From Tenacibaculum sp. SZ-18 (GTDB taxonomy: Bacteria > Bacteroidota > Bacteroidia > Flavobacteriales > Flavobacteriaceae), in contig NZ_CP019335.1 in NCBI RefSeq assembly GCF_002813915.1, positions 530,388-594,387 on the forward strand: a stretch of 64,000 bases of DNA. The letters run 5' to 3'. The position numbers and the translations under genes were made by a program. Below the pieces are notes generated by a model. That model was not told the origin of the DNA and did not search any database. It saw nothing but the letters and a program-made list of their open reading frames with translations. The stretch's first letter is position 1. Each line of letters opens with the position of its first letter. Shown piece after piece: positions 43,655-52,813 of the stretch.

Positions 43655-44128
43655 GTGATTCGTAGGGTGTTTATTTTTGTGATAATGTTAAGTAGTTGCT
43701 ATTCATGTAACTATTTCTCTAATGACGGAAAGCAAACAAAGCAAAAACTAGACACAATTGTTGATTTTACTACGGTAAGTCAGTCTCCTTCGTTTAAAAA
43801 CTGTGAGGAATTACTTGATGATGATAAGACAAATTGTTTCAGAAATAGTATCAGAAAACACTTTACAGAAAAACTAAAAGAAACGCAGTTTTCGAGTGAT
43901 GCGGAAATAAGTGAGACAGTAGTACTTATTTTACGTATAAATAATAAGGGAAAGGTTTCATTAAAAGAAGTGGAATCCTCTAATGTGATACAAGAAAAAT
44001 TACCAGATTTATTAGCGGTTTTAAATAAGATTGTATCTGAGCTTCCTCAATTAACACCTGCTAGTAAAATAGGAATTCCTGTTACAACAGAATATCAATT
44101 ACCTATAAAAATAAAAACAACAGAGTAG
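43655..44128 (+). CDS. TonB-C-like lipoprotein
   Basis: The 157-residue product starts at GTG (43655), the only fitting initiator, and has a lipoprotein signal (IMLSSCYSCNYF). The middle SFKNCEELLDDDKTNCFRNSI recalls the Cys-paired segment before TonB C-terminal domains, and the end (VVLILRINNKGKVSLKEVE, LTPASKIGIPVTTEYQLPIKI) fits the TonB-C beta-alpha-beta pattern. It lacks a transmembrane anchor of the usual TonB kind. It is related in fold to the M56 C-terminus encoded 1.5 kb upstream. Its 3' end overlaps the convergent Coq4-like gene by 26 bases. Confidence 0.75.
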   Translation: MIRRVFIFVIMLSSCYSCNYFSNDGKQTKQKLDTIVDFTTVSQSPSFKNCEELLDDDKTNCFRNSIRKHFTEKLKETQFSSDAEISETVVLILRINNKGKVSLKEVESSNVIQEKLPDLLAVLNKIVSELPQLTPASKIGIPVTTEYQLPIKIKTTE

Positions 44129-44639
44129 GTACTACAAATAACGGAGCAATTACAATTATTACGGATATAACAGTCCAAAATAAGAATGTAAAAAGGTTAA
44201 ATTTTACGGTTTTAGGTTTATGAAGCATTTCATCGACCTCTTGTATTGTAAATGTCAATATTTCTTTTTTAGAAATATTTTGGTCAATTAACCCGTTATA
44301 AGAAAGTCCTTGTTTAAATCCTTTTAAGACCTCCTTTGGGTGCGTTAAAACTCCAAAACCCATTGCCCACAAGCTTAAAAAGCCGATAGGGAAGTGCTTC
44401 CACATTCCAGTCGCAATTTCCCAGCCAGCTATGTAGGCTTCGCCTTTCCAAGAAACGTCGCAATTAAATAATATGTGTTGTATATCATGAATGTAAACAA
44501 TCTTCTTTCTAAACTCAGAATTGGGAAGTTTCAATGAGAAAAATCGGAATTTCATTATAAAGTATTCCTTATCTATTCCACCATCAAGTTCTAAGTTGTT
44601 AGCTTGATAAAAATATTCGAGTTCTTTAGCAACGGTCAT
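44103..44639 (-). CDS. Coq4-like protein
   Basis: The 178-residue product contains HDIQHILFNCDVSWKGE, an exact HDxxH-x11-E pattern, the zinc-binding signature of Coq4. A GWEIATG helix follows, as does a GFGVLTHPKEVLKGFKQGL stretch comparable to the Coq4 loop after it. Its last ~35 residues are a hydrophobic helical tail absent from Coq4. In ubiquinone makers Coq4 handles quinone intermediates. Bacteroidota use menaquinone, so the substrate here must differ. Convergent overlap of 26 bases with the TonB-C-like gene. Confidence 0.65.
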   Translation of the reverse strand: MTVAKELEYFYQANNLELDGGIDKEYFIMKFRFFSLKLPNSEFRKKIVYIHDIQHILFNCDVSWKGEAYIAGWEIATGMWKHFPIGFLSLWAMGFGVLTHPKEVLKGFKQGLSYNGLIDQNISKKEILTFTIQEVDEMLHKPKTVKFNLFTFLFWTVISVIIVIAPLFVVPTLLFLFL

Positions 44640-44767
44640 TTTAAAAATAATTAAAGGATAAAAGTATTTCTCCTATTCATAATAGAAATTGACAATTATC
44701 AAGAAATTATGATGATGAAAAAGATTTAAAATACTAGTTTTAGCGATAATTAAAACCAAGCAAAATT

Positions 44768-45526
44768 ATGAAAAGAATATTTTACTATTTTATGTTTTTC
44801 CTGACATTAAATCTTCTTGTAGGATGTGAAGTTGGATGGGAAACAAAATTTAACAAAGATGGAAGTGGTAAATACAGCATGATGGTAGATTTATCCTCAC
44901 TTCTTCAAATGGCATCAACGTTACCAAAATCTGAAGAAGATAAACCATCATCTTTTAAAGATACTGTAATTAATTTTTCTGATATTTTAGAAACAAAGAA
45001 AGATAGCATATCGAAATTACCAAAGAAAGAACAAAAGAGGTTAAAGGAATTAGAAGATTTAGCTATTGTAATTAAAGCTGATACCGCTACGAATAAAGGT
45101 TTTATGCGTATTGAGTATGATTTCGATGATATGGAGGATTTACAAACCCTCGGAAAGAAATTAAAAAGTGCAGAAATTGATAAACTTACTGATTTTGGAA
45201 GTGCGAAGAAAATGAATTCTGAAGGAGAAAAGAGAGATTTTCCTGTAATTACTGATATGTTTGACATCAATTTTAGAAGAAAGAGTTTTACCACTAAAAT
45301 CAAAGATGATGCAGGTAAAAACATGAAGAGTGATGATGGGAAAGATGAAGCTTTTGCTAAAATGATTGTTTTTAAAATTCGATATTTATTCCCGTATAAA
45401 ATAAAAAGTGTTAATAACGAAAACGTAAAAATCCTTTCAAATTTTAAAGGAATAGAATTCGAGGCTAATATTGCCGACATGGCTAAAAACCCTAATTTCT
45501 TTGATGTGAAAGTTGATTTCGAATAG
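44768..45526 (+). CDS. Lipoprotein of unknown function
   Basis: The 252-residue product has a lipoprotein signal (NLLVGCEVGWETKFN, lipid Cys at residue ~20). After it come the strand GSGKYSMMVDLSSLLQMA, a Lys/Glu-rich helix (TLPKSEEDKP, KLPKKEQKRLKELEDLAIVIKA) and a mixed alpha/beta C-terminus. The start resembles LppM-like or DUF beta-barrel lipoproteins but I cannot assign it. It is monocistronic and followed by a terminator at 45566. Confidence 0.75.
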   Translation: MKRIFYYFMFFLTLNLLVGCEVGWETKFNKDGSGKYSMMVDLSSLLQMASTLPKSEEDKPSSFKDTVINFSDILETKKDSISKLPKKEQKRLKELEDLAIVIKADTATNKGFMRIEYDFDDMEDLQTLGKKLKSAEIDKLTDFGSAKKMNSEGEKRDFPVITDMFDINFRRKSFTTKIKDDAGKNMKSDDGKDEAFAKMIVFKIRYLFPYKIKSVNNENVKILSNFKGIEFEANIADMAKNPNFFDVKVDFE

Positions 45527-45565
45527 TAGTCAGTAAATACAAGGAATTATATAAATACAACAGAT

Positions 45566-45596
45566 GAGTCTTCATAAGAAGGCTCGTTTTTTATTT
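45566..45596 (+). terminator. Terminator after the 252-residue lipoprotein gene
   Basis: GAGTCTTC (45566-45573), loop ATAA, GAAGGCTC (45578-45585, one G-U), then G and six T's. Confidence 0.8.
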
Positions 45597-46151
45597 AGCT
45601 CTTATTCTGCTAAAGGTTTCAGGCGTCATACCGAGAAAAGAAGCAATGTGTTTCGCTGGTACTCTCTTAAATAAATCAGGTTGACGTTGAAGTAATTCTT
45701 CATATCTTTCTTGAGAAGTGTGCAACAGTAAGCTATCTATTCTTTCTGCCAAATCACAGTAAATTTTCTCTAAAAATAATCTTCCAAAATGTTCAAATTG
45801 ATGACTTTGTTCTGATAGTTTCTCTAAGTCAACTCTTGAAATAGCTAAGCACTCAATATCTTCCAAAGCCTCAATGTTATACTTACTTTTTCTTCTCTGA
45901 ATAAAACTATCAATAGCTGTAATGCTTTCTTGTTCCTGTGCAATGTGAACTGTAATATCTTTACCATCACGGAAGTAAAATACACGAGCAATTCCTTTAA
46001 AAAGCAAATAGAAATGCTTACAGATAGAATTTGCAGGATGAATGAGTTCTCCTTTTTTGAATGATTTATGAATAGCAACTTTTTCCAAAGTTTTGGCTAT
46101 TTCTGGATGTTCTAATAAAAGGTGGGCATTGTGTAGGAAAAAAGACTCCAT
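45591..46151 (-). CDS. Crp/Fnr-family transcriptional regulator
   Basis: The 186-residue product has a cyclic-nucleotide-binding-type beta-roll (residues ~25-115, with LIHPANSICKHFYLLFKGIARVFYF) and a C-terminal helix-turn-helix (KRVPAKHIASFLGMTPETFSRIRAK). The HTH is the CarD/Fnr-like type common in flavobacterial Crp proteins. No Fe-S cysteine cluster is evident. It sits 6 bases downstream of the GH3-family gene on the same strand, so the two form an operon. Target genes are unknown. Confidence 0.9.
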   Translation of the reverse strand: MESFFLHNAHLLLEHPEIAKTLEKVAIHKSFKKGELIHPANSICKHFYLLFKGIARVFYFRDGKDITVHIAQEQESITAIDSFIQRRKSKYNIEALEDIECLAISRVDLEKLSEQSHQFEHFGRLFLEKIYCDLAERIDSLLLHTSQERYEELLQRQPDLFKRVPAKHIASFLGMTPETFSRIRAK

Positions 46152-46157
46152 TATAGC

Positions 46158-47669
46158 TTAGGTTAGTTCATGAAGTTCTTCTATAAACTCACGTTTATTC
46201 GATAAACGAGGAACTTTATGTTGTCCTCCAAGTTTTCCTTTTTGTTTTAACCAATCATAAAATAATCCTTGTCGAGCTTGTTGGACTTTAGGCATGTTTA
46301 ATGTCAAATCATTATAACGTTTAGCCTCATAATCAGAATTACAATTCTTTAAAGCTTCGTCTAATATTTCAGTAAAGAAACGTAAATCGCTAGGTTGATT
46401 ATCGAATTCAATGATCCATTCATGGGCACCTTTATCTTTTCCATTCATAAATATTGGCGCAACGGTATATTCTTTTATGGTAGCGTTTGTTTGGGCACAA
46501 GCAAACTTTAGAGCTTCTTCAGCGTTCTCGATAATTAACTCTTCACCAAAAACATTGATATGATGTTTTGTTCTTCCAGTTATTTTTATTCTATAAGGAT
46601 TAGTTGAGGTAAATTTAACGGTATCTCCAATTAAATATCTCCATAATCCGCCATTCGTTGAAATTACAACGGCATAATTTACATTTGCTTGTACATCAGA
46701 AAGTGGAATAGCTGAAGAGTTTTCACCTTCATAATTGTTCATCGGAATAAATTCGTAAAAAATACCATAATCAAGCATAAGCAATAATTCGTTAAAATCA
46801 TTCCTGTCTTGAATGGCAAAGAATCCTTCGGAAGCGTTATATGTTTCGTAATATTTAAAGTCTTTTTTGGGAATCAACTTTTCATATTGATCTCGATAAG
46901 GACTGAAGTTTACACCTCCATGAAAATAAACTTCTAAGTTGGGCCAAACCTCTAAGATGTTATTTTTACCAGTTTTTTCTAGAACCTTGTTCAATAGGAC
47001 TAACATCCATGACGGAACACCTACAATACTCGTGATATTTTCTTGTATAGTTTCGTCGATTATAGCTTCCATTTTGGTTTCCCATTCGCTCATTAAAGCA
47101 ACTTCTTGCTTGGGAGCTGAACTATAATCTGCCCAAAAAGGCATGTTTTCAATAATAATTGCTGAAAGATCTCCGAAATAAGTTTCATTATCTTCATAAA
47201 TAGCCGAGCTTCCTCCTAAACGCAGACTTTTACCTGTAAATAATTGAGCATTCTCATTATTGTTAATATATAAACAAAGCATATCTTTTCCCGCTTTGAA
47301 ATGACAGTCTTCTAAAGCTTCGTCACTAACAGGGATGAACTTACTTTTCGCATTTGTCGTTCCACTAGATTTTGCAAACCATTTTATTTTTGTGGGCCAA
47401 AATATATTTTGTTCGCCTTTCCTACATCTTTCGATAAGAGGTTCTATTGTTTCATATCTCTGAATGGGTACATTATTTCTAAAGTCGTCGTAAGTTCTAA
47501 TTTTCGAGAATCGATGTGTTTGTCCAAATTCGGTATGTTTAGCTGTTGCTATTAATTTCAAAAGTAATTCTTCCTGAACATCAAAAGGATACTTTAAAAA
47601 GAGTTCCATTTGATGCTTTCTTTTTTTAAGAAACCAAGAAATAATAGAATTTATAAACTGGAACGGCAT
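46158..47669 (-). CDS. GH3-family acyl-acid amido synthetase-like protein
   Basis: The 503-residue protein of the adenylate-forming superfamily has the GH3 pattern KSSGTTNAKSKFIPVS (the phosphate-binding loop, residues ~77-92), LEVYFHGGVNFSPY, YETYNASEGFFAIQD and the C-terminal GRTKHHINVFGEELIIENAEEALKFA. Plant GH3 enzymes join amino acids to auxin or jasmonate; bacterial roles are unknown. It shares an operon with the Crp-like regulator. Confidence 0.92.
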   Translation of the reverse strand: MPFQFINSIISWFLKKRKHQMELFLKYPFDVQEELLLKLIATAKHTEFGQTHRFSKIRTYDDFRNNVPIQRYETIEPLIERCRKGEQNIFWPTKIKWFAKSSGTTNAKSKFIPVSDEALEDCHFKAGKDMLCLYINNNENAQLFTGKSLRLGGSSAIYEDNETYFGDLSAIIIENMPFWADYSSAPKQEVALMSEWETKMEAIIDETIQENITSIVGVPSWMLVLLNKVLEKTGKNNILEVWPNLEVYFHGGVNFSPYRDQYEKLIPKKDFKYYETYNASEGFFAIQDRNDFNELLLMLDYGIFYEFIPMNNYEGENSSAIPLSDVQANVNYAVVISTNGGLWRYLIGDTVKFTSTNPYRIKITGRTKHHINVFGEELIIENAEEALKFACAQTNATIKEYTVAPIFMNGKDKGAHEWIIEFDNQPSDLRFFTEILDEALKNCNSDYEAKRYNDLTLNMPKVQQARQGLFYDWLKQKGKLGGQHKVPRLSNKREFIEELHELT

Positions 47670-47724
47670 TTTTAACAGCTAATTTGTAAGTTTGTTCTAG
47701 GCTAAAAATAGTAAATTTTACAAT

Positions 47725-48519
47725 ATGCAATACACTGGAGTTTTAAAAAAAATGAATACTGAACTTTTAGATACTGTTCAGTATTATTTAGATATGAAAA
47801 CTGATTTTATTAATGTTAATCAGTTACTTAGCAAAACTATCAAACTAAGTTTTGTTACCTACGAGTGTTTGAATTGTGGTTTAGAGAAAGAAATTTACCG
47901 TCAAGGCTTTTGTAAATCCTGTTTTTTTGACACACCTTCTGCAGGAGATTGGATTATGAGACCTGAATTAAGTAAGGCGCATTTAGATGAAGAAGATAGA
48001 GATTTAGAGTATGAAAAAAAGGTGCAACTACAACCACATATTGTTTATTTAGCAAATTCAAGTAATGTTAAAGTCGGAGTAACGAGAAAAACACAAGTTC
48101 CAACTCGTTGGATCGATCAAGGTGCGCATGAAGCCATTGAAATTGTAGAGGTTCCGAATAGATATTTAGCTGGAATTACAGAGGTTGCGTTAAAAGAACA
48201 TGTCGCAGATAAAACTAATTGGCGTAAAATGTTGAAGAATGATATTGAGGATGAAGATTTGAGTAAGTGGCAAGATCGTTTACGTGCTTTTATTCCAGAA
48301 GAAGTTCAAGAGTATTTTATAGAGAATAATAAGGAAACAGAAATTAAGTTCCCAGTTAAACAATATCCAGAAAAGCCAAAGAGTCTGAATATATTGAAAG
48401 AAGGAAGTTATACTGGTAAGTTAGTTGGTATAAAGGGACAGTATTTTATTTTTGAAGATAACACTGTTTTTAACGTTAGGGCTAATGAAGGATTGGTTGT
48501 TAACATTAAAGTTTTCTAA
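47725..48519 (+). CDS. DUF2797 protein with a four-cysteine motif
   Basis: The 264-residue product starts MQYTGVLKKMNTELL and has a Cys pair at CLNCG followed by CKSC (residues ~51-69), a likely zinc site. VYLANSSNVKVGVTRKTQVPTRWIDQGAHEAI is the most conserved stretch of DUF2797. The GIY-YIG-like look of that stretch (a beta strand followed by Arg/Lys) has been noted for the family from memory. No function is known. It is divergent from the GH3 gene, and its stop overlaps that of the convergent SH3-domain gene by 4 bases. Confidence 0.85.
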   Translation: MQYTGVLKKMNTELLDTVQYYLDMKTDFINVNQLLSKTIKLSFVTYECLNCGLEKEIYRQGFCKSCFFDTPSAGDWIMRPELSKAHLDEEDRDLEYEKKVQLQPHIVYLANSSNVKVGVTRKTQVPTRWIDQGAHEAIEIVEVPNRYLAGITEVALKEHVADKTNWRKMLKNDIEDEDLSKWQDRLRAFIPEEVQEYFIENNKETEIKFPVKQYPEKPKSLNILKEGSYTGKLVGIKGQYFIFEDNTVFNVRANEGLVVNIKVF

Positions 48520-49211
48520 CAGCCGGGTTCGGTATAAAATGAAATAATTTTCCATTGGCCATCAATTTTTTTGATGGTCATTTCTTTATCTATTGAGTAA
48601 GAAGTTAAATCAAGTGAAACATAACCAACTAGTCCATTAAGAAGTTTAATTTCTAACCATTGAATACCGTCAGAACTTTGAATAGTTGTTGGTTTGTAAT
48701 CTATAATATTACAATCACATTTAAACTTTTCATAACTAACCATTCTTAAAACTTTTCCTTTTAAATTTGGCTTTTGTCTAATATTTACATTTTCACCTAA
48801 AATTATTACTTCTTTGTCGGTATTGATTTTTTCTAAATAGGAAGGAGCAGTAAAGGATTCTGTTCCTTTGTTTGAGACGACCTTTCCCTTTTCACTCGAT
48901 TTGGAAAAACCTAGCCGGACAACTGTAAGAAGTTCATTCCATGAATTTTCATGGTTAGCGCCATCTCCGAAGAAATACTGCATGAATTCGTTTGGAGTAC
49001 ATTCAAACTCTTTACAAGCGTCTTTACCTACATTAATACCGGAAGCTAAAAAAGATCTAAGCTTTTTTAGATCTTTTTTTATAATACAATATTCGAGTTC
49101 TGTTTTGAAATTCCAAAAGCTCTTATCCTTATAAGATTCATCAATTATATACTGACCCGAAATAATATTCGATGAGAATAATGAAATGAATATAAGGATA
49201 AGCTTTTTCAT
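48516..49211 (-). CDS. Exported SH3-domain protein
   Basis: The 231-residue product has a signal peptide (residues 1-19) and a bacterial SH3 domain in the second half (VIILGENVNIRQKPNLKGKVLRMV, residues ~132-156), often a peptidoglycan-binding module. The first half (CKEFECTPNEFMQYFFG) contains paired cysteines. Its start shares one base with the stop of the tail-specific protease gene upstream, so they are co-transcribed. A role in wall metabolism together with that protease is inference. Confidence 0.8.
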   Translation of the reverse strand: MKKLILIFISLFSSNIISGQYIIDESYKDKSFWNFKTELEYCIIKKDLKKLRSFLASGINVGKDACKEFECTPNEFMQYFFGDGANHENSWNELLTVVRLGFSKSSEKGKVVSNKGTESFTAPSYLEKINTDKEVIILGENVNIRQKPNLKGKVLRMVSYEKFKCDCNIIDYKPTTIQSSDGIQWLEIKLLNGLVGYVSLDLTSYSIDKEMTIKKIDGQWKIISFYTEPGC

Positions 49212-51334
49212 TATTTTTTAACTAGCTCTAGTTTTTTATCCATTTTTAATTCGCTTAAAACATTTAAAGCTTCATTGAGATAAATATCTTTTTGTAATCC
49301 TTTATGCCATCTATCTCTTTTTTGTTTTAATACAGTGTCAGTTTTGAAATAAGGTAACTCGTAAGATGGTGAGGTAAAGGTTAAATTAGACTCATATTTA
49401 AAGATGTCTTTAAATCTTTTACTTTCTTCAAGACGTTGTTCAACATCTTTTCTATATGAGTTATAGTTTAACGAATAAATATTATCATCCTGACCTTTTT
49501 TTAACCATTTCGCATATTCGTTAATTGAAATGAATTTTTGATCAGCATTAATTCTTTCCTTACTGTTAGTAACAACCTCGTTAAAATTTGTGTAAGAATT
49601 AATTTTATTGTAGGAAGCTTTTTTTACGCTATCCCAAGGCAAAGCTCCATCTAAATCACGTTCACCAAATTCCATGTAGCTATACCTGTCTGGCATTGCA
49701 ATATCAGAATAAACACCTTCAATTTGAGTTGATCCTCCGTTAATTCTATAAAATTTTTGAATCGTCATTTTCAAAGCGCCTAAATCATCAGGGTATTTAC
49801 TCACATAATAGTTTAAAGGAAGTACATTTTGAACAGTGCCTTTACCATAGGTTTGCTTACCACCCATAATAACTCCTCGTCCATAATCCTGCATTGCTGC
49901 TGCGAAAATTTCAGAAGCAGAAGCCGACATTTCGTTAACCATTACAACTAATGGTCCGTTCCAATGAGTATTAGAATCTGTATCATTTTTTATGATAGCT
50001 GGTTCCCCACGATATTTTACCTGAACAATTGGTCCTTCATTAATGAAAAGCCCTCCGATTTCAATAACTGTTTTTAGTGATCCACCGCCGTTATCTCTTA
50101 AGTCAACAATAAGTCCTTCTACATTTTCTTTTTTCAAACGCTCGATTTCTAATTTCATATCGCCGGCAGCATTTCTTTGTTTTGCATCATCAAAATCAAT
50201 ATAAAATTTTGGAAGATTTATGACCCCGTATATTTTACCGTTTTTCTCAACAATACTAGATTTAACGAAAGTTTCTTCTAACTCTACTATATCTCTTACA
50301 ATTGGAATAACTTTCGTAGAACCATCCATTTTCTTTTTAACGGTTAAACGAACTTCAGTTCCTTTTTTACCTTTTATAAAAGTAATTGCATCATCTAAAC
50401 GCATTCCTACAATGTCAAGAGGTTCTCCTTCTCCTTGCGCTACTTTTAAGATAATATCTCCAGGTTCAAGTTCACCTTGTTTCCAAGCAGGACCTCCTGA
50501 AATTAATTCTACAATTTTAGTGTAAATACCTTCTTTTTGAAGTCTGGCACCGATTCCTTCTAATTTTCCTGACATATCTTGATCAAATCGAGATTTTGTT
50601 CTTGGTGACATGTACGTAGTATGAGGATCGAAACCACTAACAACGCTATTTAAAAAAGTTGAATACCAATCTGAATTCTCTAATTCATCAATCCTGATGT
50701 ATAAATCATTCATGTTCTTTTTTACTTTTTCACGAGCTTTAACTTCCATTTCTGCGAAGGACTTCCTCTTGATTTTGGGATCTTTTTTTAATTCTTCATT
50801 TTGTCTTTGTTCTGTTTCTTGAATTAAACTAACAACTTGTAATTTCAGTTGTTTTCGCCAATTATCAACTAATTCATTTTCATTTTTAGCAAAAGGAACT
50901 TTCTTATAATCAATATTAATATTTTCTTTCTTTTTAAAATTGAATGGTTGTTGAAGAAGTGCCGCATATGTAAGTTGAGCCGCTTTAATCTTTTCAAGAA
51001 AGCGACCATATACTAACTTGTAAAAATCTAATCTAGAGTTTCTCAATTGATCATCAATCTGATATTTGTATTGTGAAAATTCTTTTAAATCTTCTTGTGT
51101 GAAATAACGTTTACTTGGGTCTAAATTATTAATAAAATCGTTGTAAACATGTTCAGAGAAATCATCGTTTAATTCTTTTTGAACAAAGTGTCCTTTGGTT
51201 AATATATTCTTCAATACATACAAAATTACTTTGTCCTTATCAGGGTCTTTTTTGAAATGATTATAGTTGTTTGCTAGTGCCGTGTTACTAGCTATGAGTA
51301 ATAATAAAATTGGGGTTAAAAATTTCATCTTCAT
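49211..51334 (-). CDS. prc: Tail-specific (carboxy-terminal processing) protease, Prc/Tsp family
   Basis: The ~707-residue S41A peptidase has a signal peptide (MKMKFLTPILLLLIASNTALA), a helical N-terminal domain and a PDZ domain (around residues 250-340, GIGARLQKEGIYTKIVELI). The catalytic core has Ser in SASASEIFAAAMQDYGRG and Lys in QTYGKGTVQ, and a long C-terminal domain follows. It cleaves proteins from their C-termini in the periplasm. The frame stays open to an ATG at 51370, but the start at 51334 (or 51328) gives the proper signal peptide. Confidence 0.94.
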   Translation of the reverse strand: MKMKFLTPILLLLIASNTALANNYNHFKKDPDKDKVILYVLKNILTKGHFVQKELNDDFSEHVYNDFINNLDPSKRYFTQEDLKEFSQYKYQIDDQLRNSRLDFYKLVYGRFLEKIKAAQLTYAALLQQPFNFKKKENINIDYKKVPFAKNENELVDNWRKQLKLQVVSLIQETEQRQNEELKKDPKIKRKSFAEMEVKAREKVKKNMNDLYIRIDELENSDWYSTFLNSVVSGFDPHTTYMSPRTKSRFDQDMSGKLEGIGARLQKEGIYTKIVELISGGPAWKQGELEPGDIILKVAQGEGEPLDIVGMRLDDAITFIKGKKGTEVRLTVKKKMDGSTKVIPIVRDIVELEETFVKSSIVEKNGKIYGVINLPKFYIDFDDAKQRNAAGDMKLEIERLKKENVEGLIVDLRDNGGGSLKTVIEIGGLFINEGPIVQVKYRGEPAIIKNDTDSNTHWNGPLVVMVNEMSASASEIFAAAMQDYGRGVIMGGKQTYGKGTVQNVLPLNYYVSKYPDDLGALKMTIQKFYRINGGSTQIEGVYSDIAMPDRYSYMEFGERDLDGALPWDSVKKASYNKINSYTNFNEVVTNSKERINADQKFISINEYAKWLKKGQDDNIYSLNYNSYRKDVEQRLEESKRFKDIFKYESNLTFTSPSYELPYFKTDTVLKQKRDRWHKGLQKDIYLNEALNVLSELKMDKKLELVKK

Positions 51335-51584
51335 AAACCTTCTATCTTTAAATGAATTAAGTGTTGCCATTTGCTAAGCTAGTAAAATAATGCCAAATTT
51401 ACTAGTTGTTCTTTTTTTATGTAAGTCTCTAATGACTTATTGAATTAATTTACTAATAATTATAATACAGTCCTGATTTTGTGTTACATTTCCACAAGAA
51501 TTATTGGTCACAGTTTTTGTTTAAGGTAACTGACTTTTTAATTTTGAATAATTTTATTTTCTATTACTATAATTTTGTCTAGAT

Positions 51585-51922
51585 GAACATTCATTGTAAA
51601 GTTCATTATCATTTTTGTTGATAATCCAAACTTGATGCCATTATTTAGTGAAAAATTATAATGTGTTGTAACAAGCGTCTAGAGATCTTCTATTTCTCGA
51701 AGTCTAGTTTTCTCGAATGATACAGGTGTCAGGCATTTCTTTGATATTATTTTGTCTAATTAATTTATTTTCGAAGTCATAAGCGTTCCAACTTCCCTTC
51801 CAAGAATTGAATTGTTTATATGTAGTTAAAGAACAAGGAGAAATGTTGTTGCTTTGTGCGTCTAACTCCGAGAAAAAATAAGAAAGAACTAATATAATAA
51901 GTACTGTAATAACTCTCACCAT
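51585..51922 (-). pseudogene. Remnant of a small exported DUF1579-like protein
   Basis: From an ATG at 51922 there is an intact signal peptide and a start (SLTTYKQFNSWKGSWNAYDF, then MPDTCIIREN) that matches the N-terminus of a widespread flavobacterial exported protein. It stops at a premature TAG at 51704-51706. Further along the same strand, in a shifted frame with extra stops, a WHQVWI piece (51626-51640) and NDNELYNE look like the continuation. The gene is therefore broken. The function of the intact family is not known to me. Confidence 0.6.
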
Positions 51923-52013
51923 AATTGGAACTAATTAGTTTCTTACAAGTTTACTGATTATTTTTCCGCTACTATCTTTATAAAATGTTAAAAATCTAAG
52001 ATGAATTTTAATG

Positions 52014-52021
52014 TATATTTG
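52014..52021 (+). promoter_or_regulatory. -7 box that decides the surE start
   Basis: TATATTTG lies downstream of an in-frame ATG at 52001 but 21 bases before the ATG at 52043. The expected transcript would begin after the first ATG, so the second is the start. Confidence 0.65.
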
Positions 52022-52042
52022 TTTAAAAGTAAACTCGGAAAT

Positions 52043-52813
52043 ATGCAAAATAAACCTTTGATTTTAGTAACTAATGATGACGGTATTACGGCCCCAGGAC
52101 TAAGAATGTTGATTGAAATAATGAATGAAATTGGAGAAGTAATAGTGGTTGCTCCTGACAGTCCACAAAGTGGAATGGGACATGCTATTACAGTTAATAA
52201 TGTTTTGCATTGTAATCCAACTTCCATAGATGAAGGTCCACAAATTGAATACAGTTGCTCTGGAACACCTGCGGATTGTGTTAAAATGGCAAAGAATGAA
52301 ATTTTGAATAGAAAACCAGATTTATGTGTTTCAGGAATCAATCACGGGTCAAATTCTTCAATAAGCGTTATTTATTCAGGAACGATGAGCGCTGCTGTTG
52401 AAGCAGGTATTGAGGGAATTCCAGCAATTGGTTTTTCATTGCTAGATTTTAGTTGGCATGCTGATTTTAGATCTTCTAGAGAGTTCATAAAAAAAATAGT
52501 ATTAAACGTATTGTTAAATGGGCTTCCAGATGGTGTAGTTCTAAATGTAAATATTCCAAAGTTGAAAAAGGAAGATATAAAAGGGATTAAAGTTTGTAGA
52601 CAAGCAAACGGTTATTGGAAAGAGGATTTTGATAAGCGTAAAAGCCCGATGGGAAAAGAATATTATTGGCTGTCAGGTAAATTTATCAATAATGATAAAG
52701 GACAGGATACCGATATTTGGGCTTTAGAAAATGGATTTATTTCCGTTGTGCCCGTTCAATTTGATATGACTGCACATCACGCTATAAAAAATCTTCATTC
52801 ATGGGATTTATAA
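52043..52813 (+). CDS. surE: 5'/3'-nucleotidase SurE
   Basis: The ~256-residue phosphatase has LILVTNDDGITAPGL at its start (two metal-binding Asp), PDSPQSGMGHAIT and CVSGINHGSNSSISVIYSGT, the standard SurE motifs. It removes phosphate from nucleoside monophosphates in the cytoplasm. A frame continuation to an ATG at 52001 exists but sits upstream of the promoter's -7 box. It overlaps the next gene by 13 bases and begins a run with lpxB. Confidence 0.95.
   Translation: MQNKPLILVTNDDGITAPGLRMLIEIMNEIGEVIVVAPDSPQSGMGHAITVNNVLHCNPTSIDEGPQIEYSCSGTPADCVKMAKNEILNRKPDLCVSGINHGSNSSISVIYSGTMSAAVEAGIEGIPAIGFSLLDFSWHADFRSSREFIKKIVLNVLLNGLPDGVVLNVNIPKLKKEDIKGIKVCRQANGYWKEDFDKRKSPMGKEYYWLSGKFINNDKGQDTDIWALENGFISVVPVQFDMTAHHAIKNLHSWDL

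Noticed and set aside
44905..45480. Minus-strand 191-codon frame opposite the 252-residue lipoprotein.
   Set aside because: It is antisense to a gene with a proper lipoprotein signal and terminator; its Ser/Leu/Phe-rich composition is typical of an antisense shadow.
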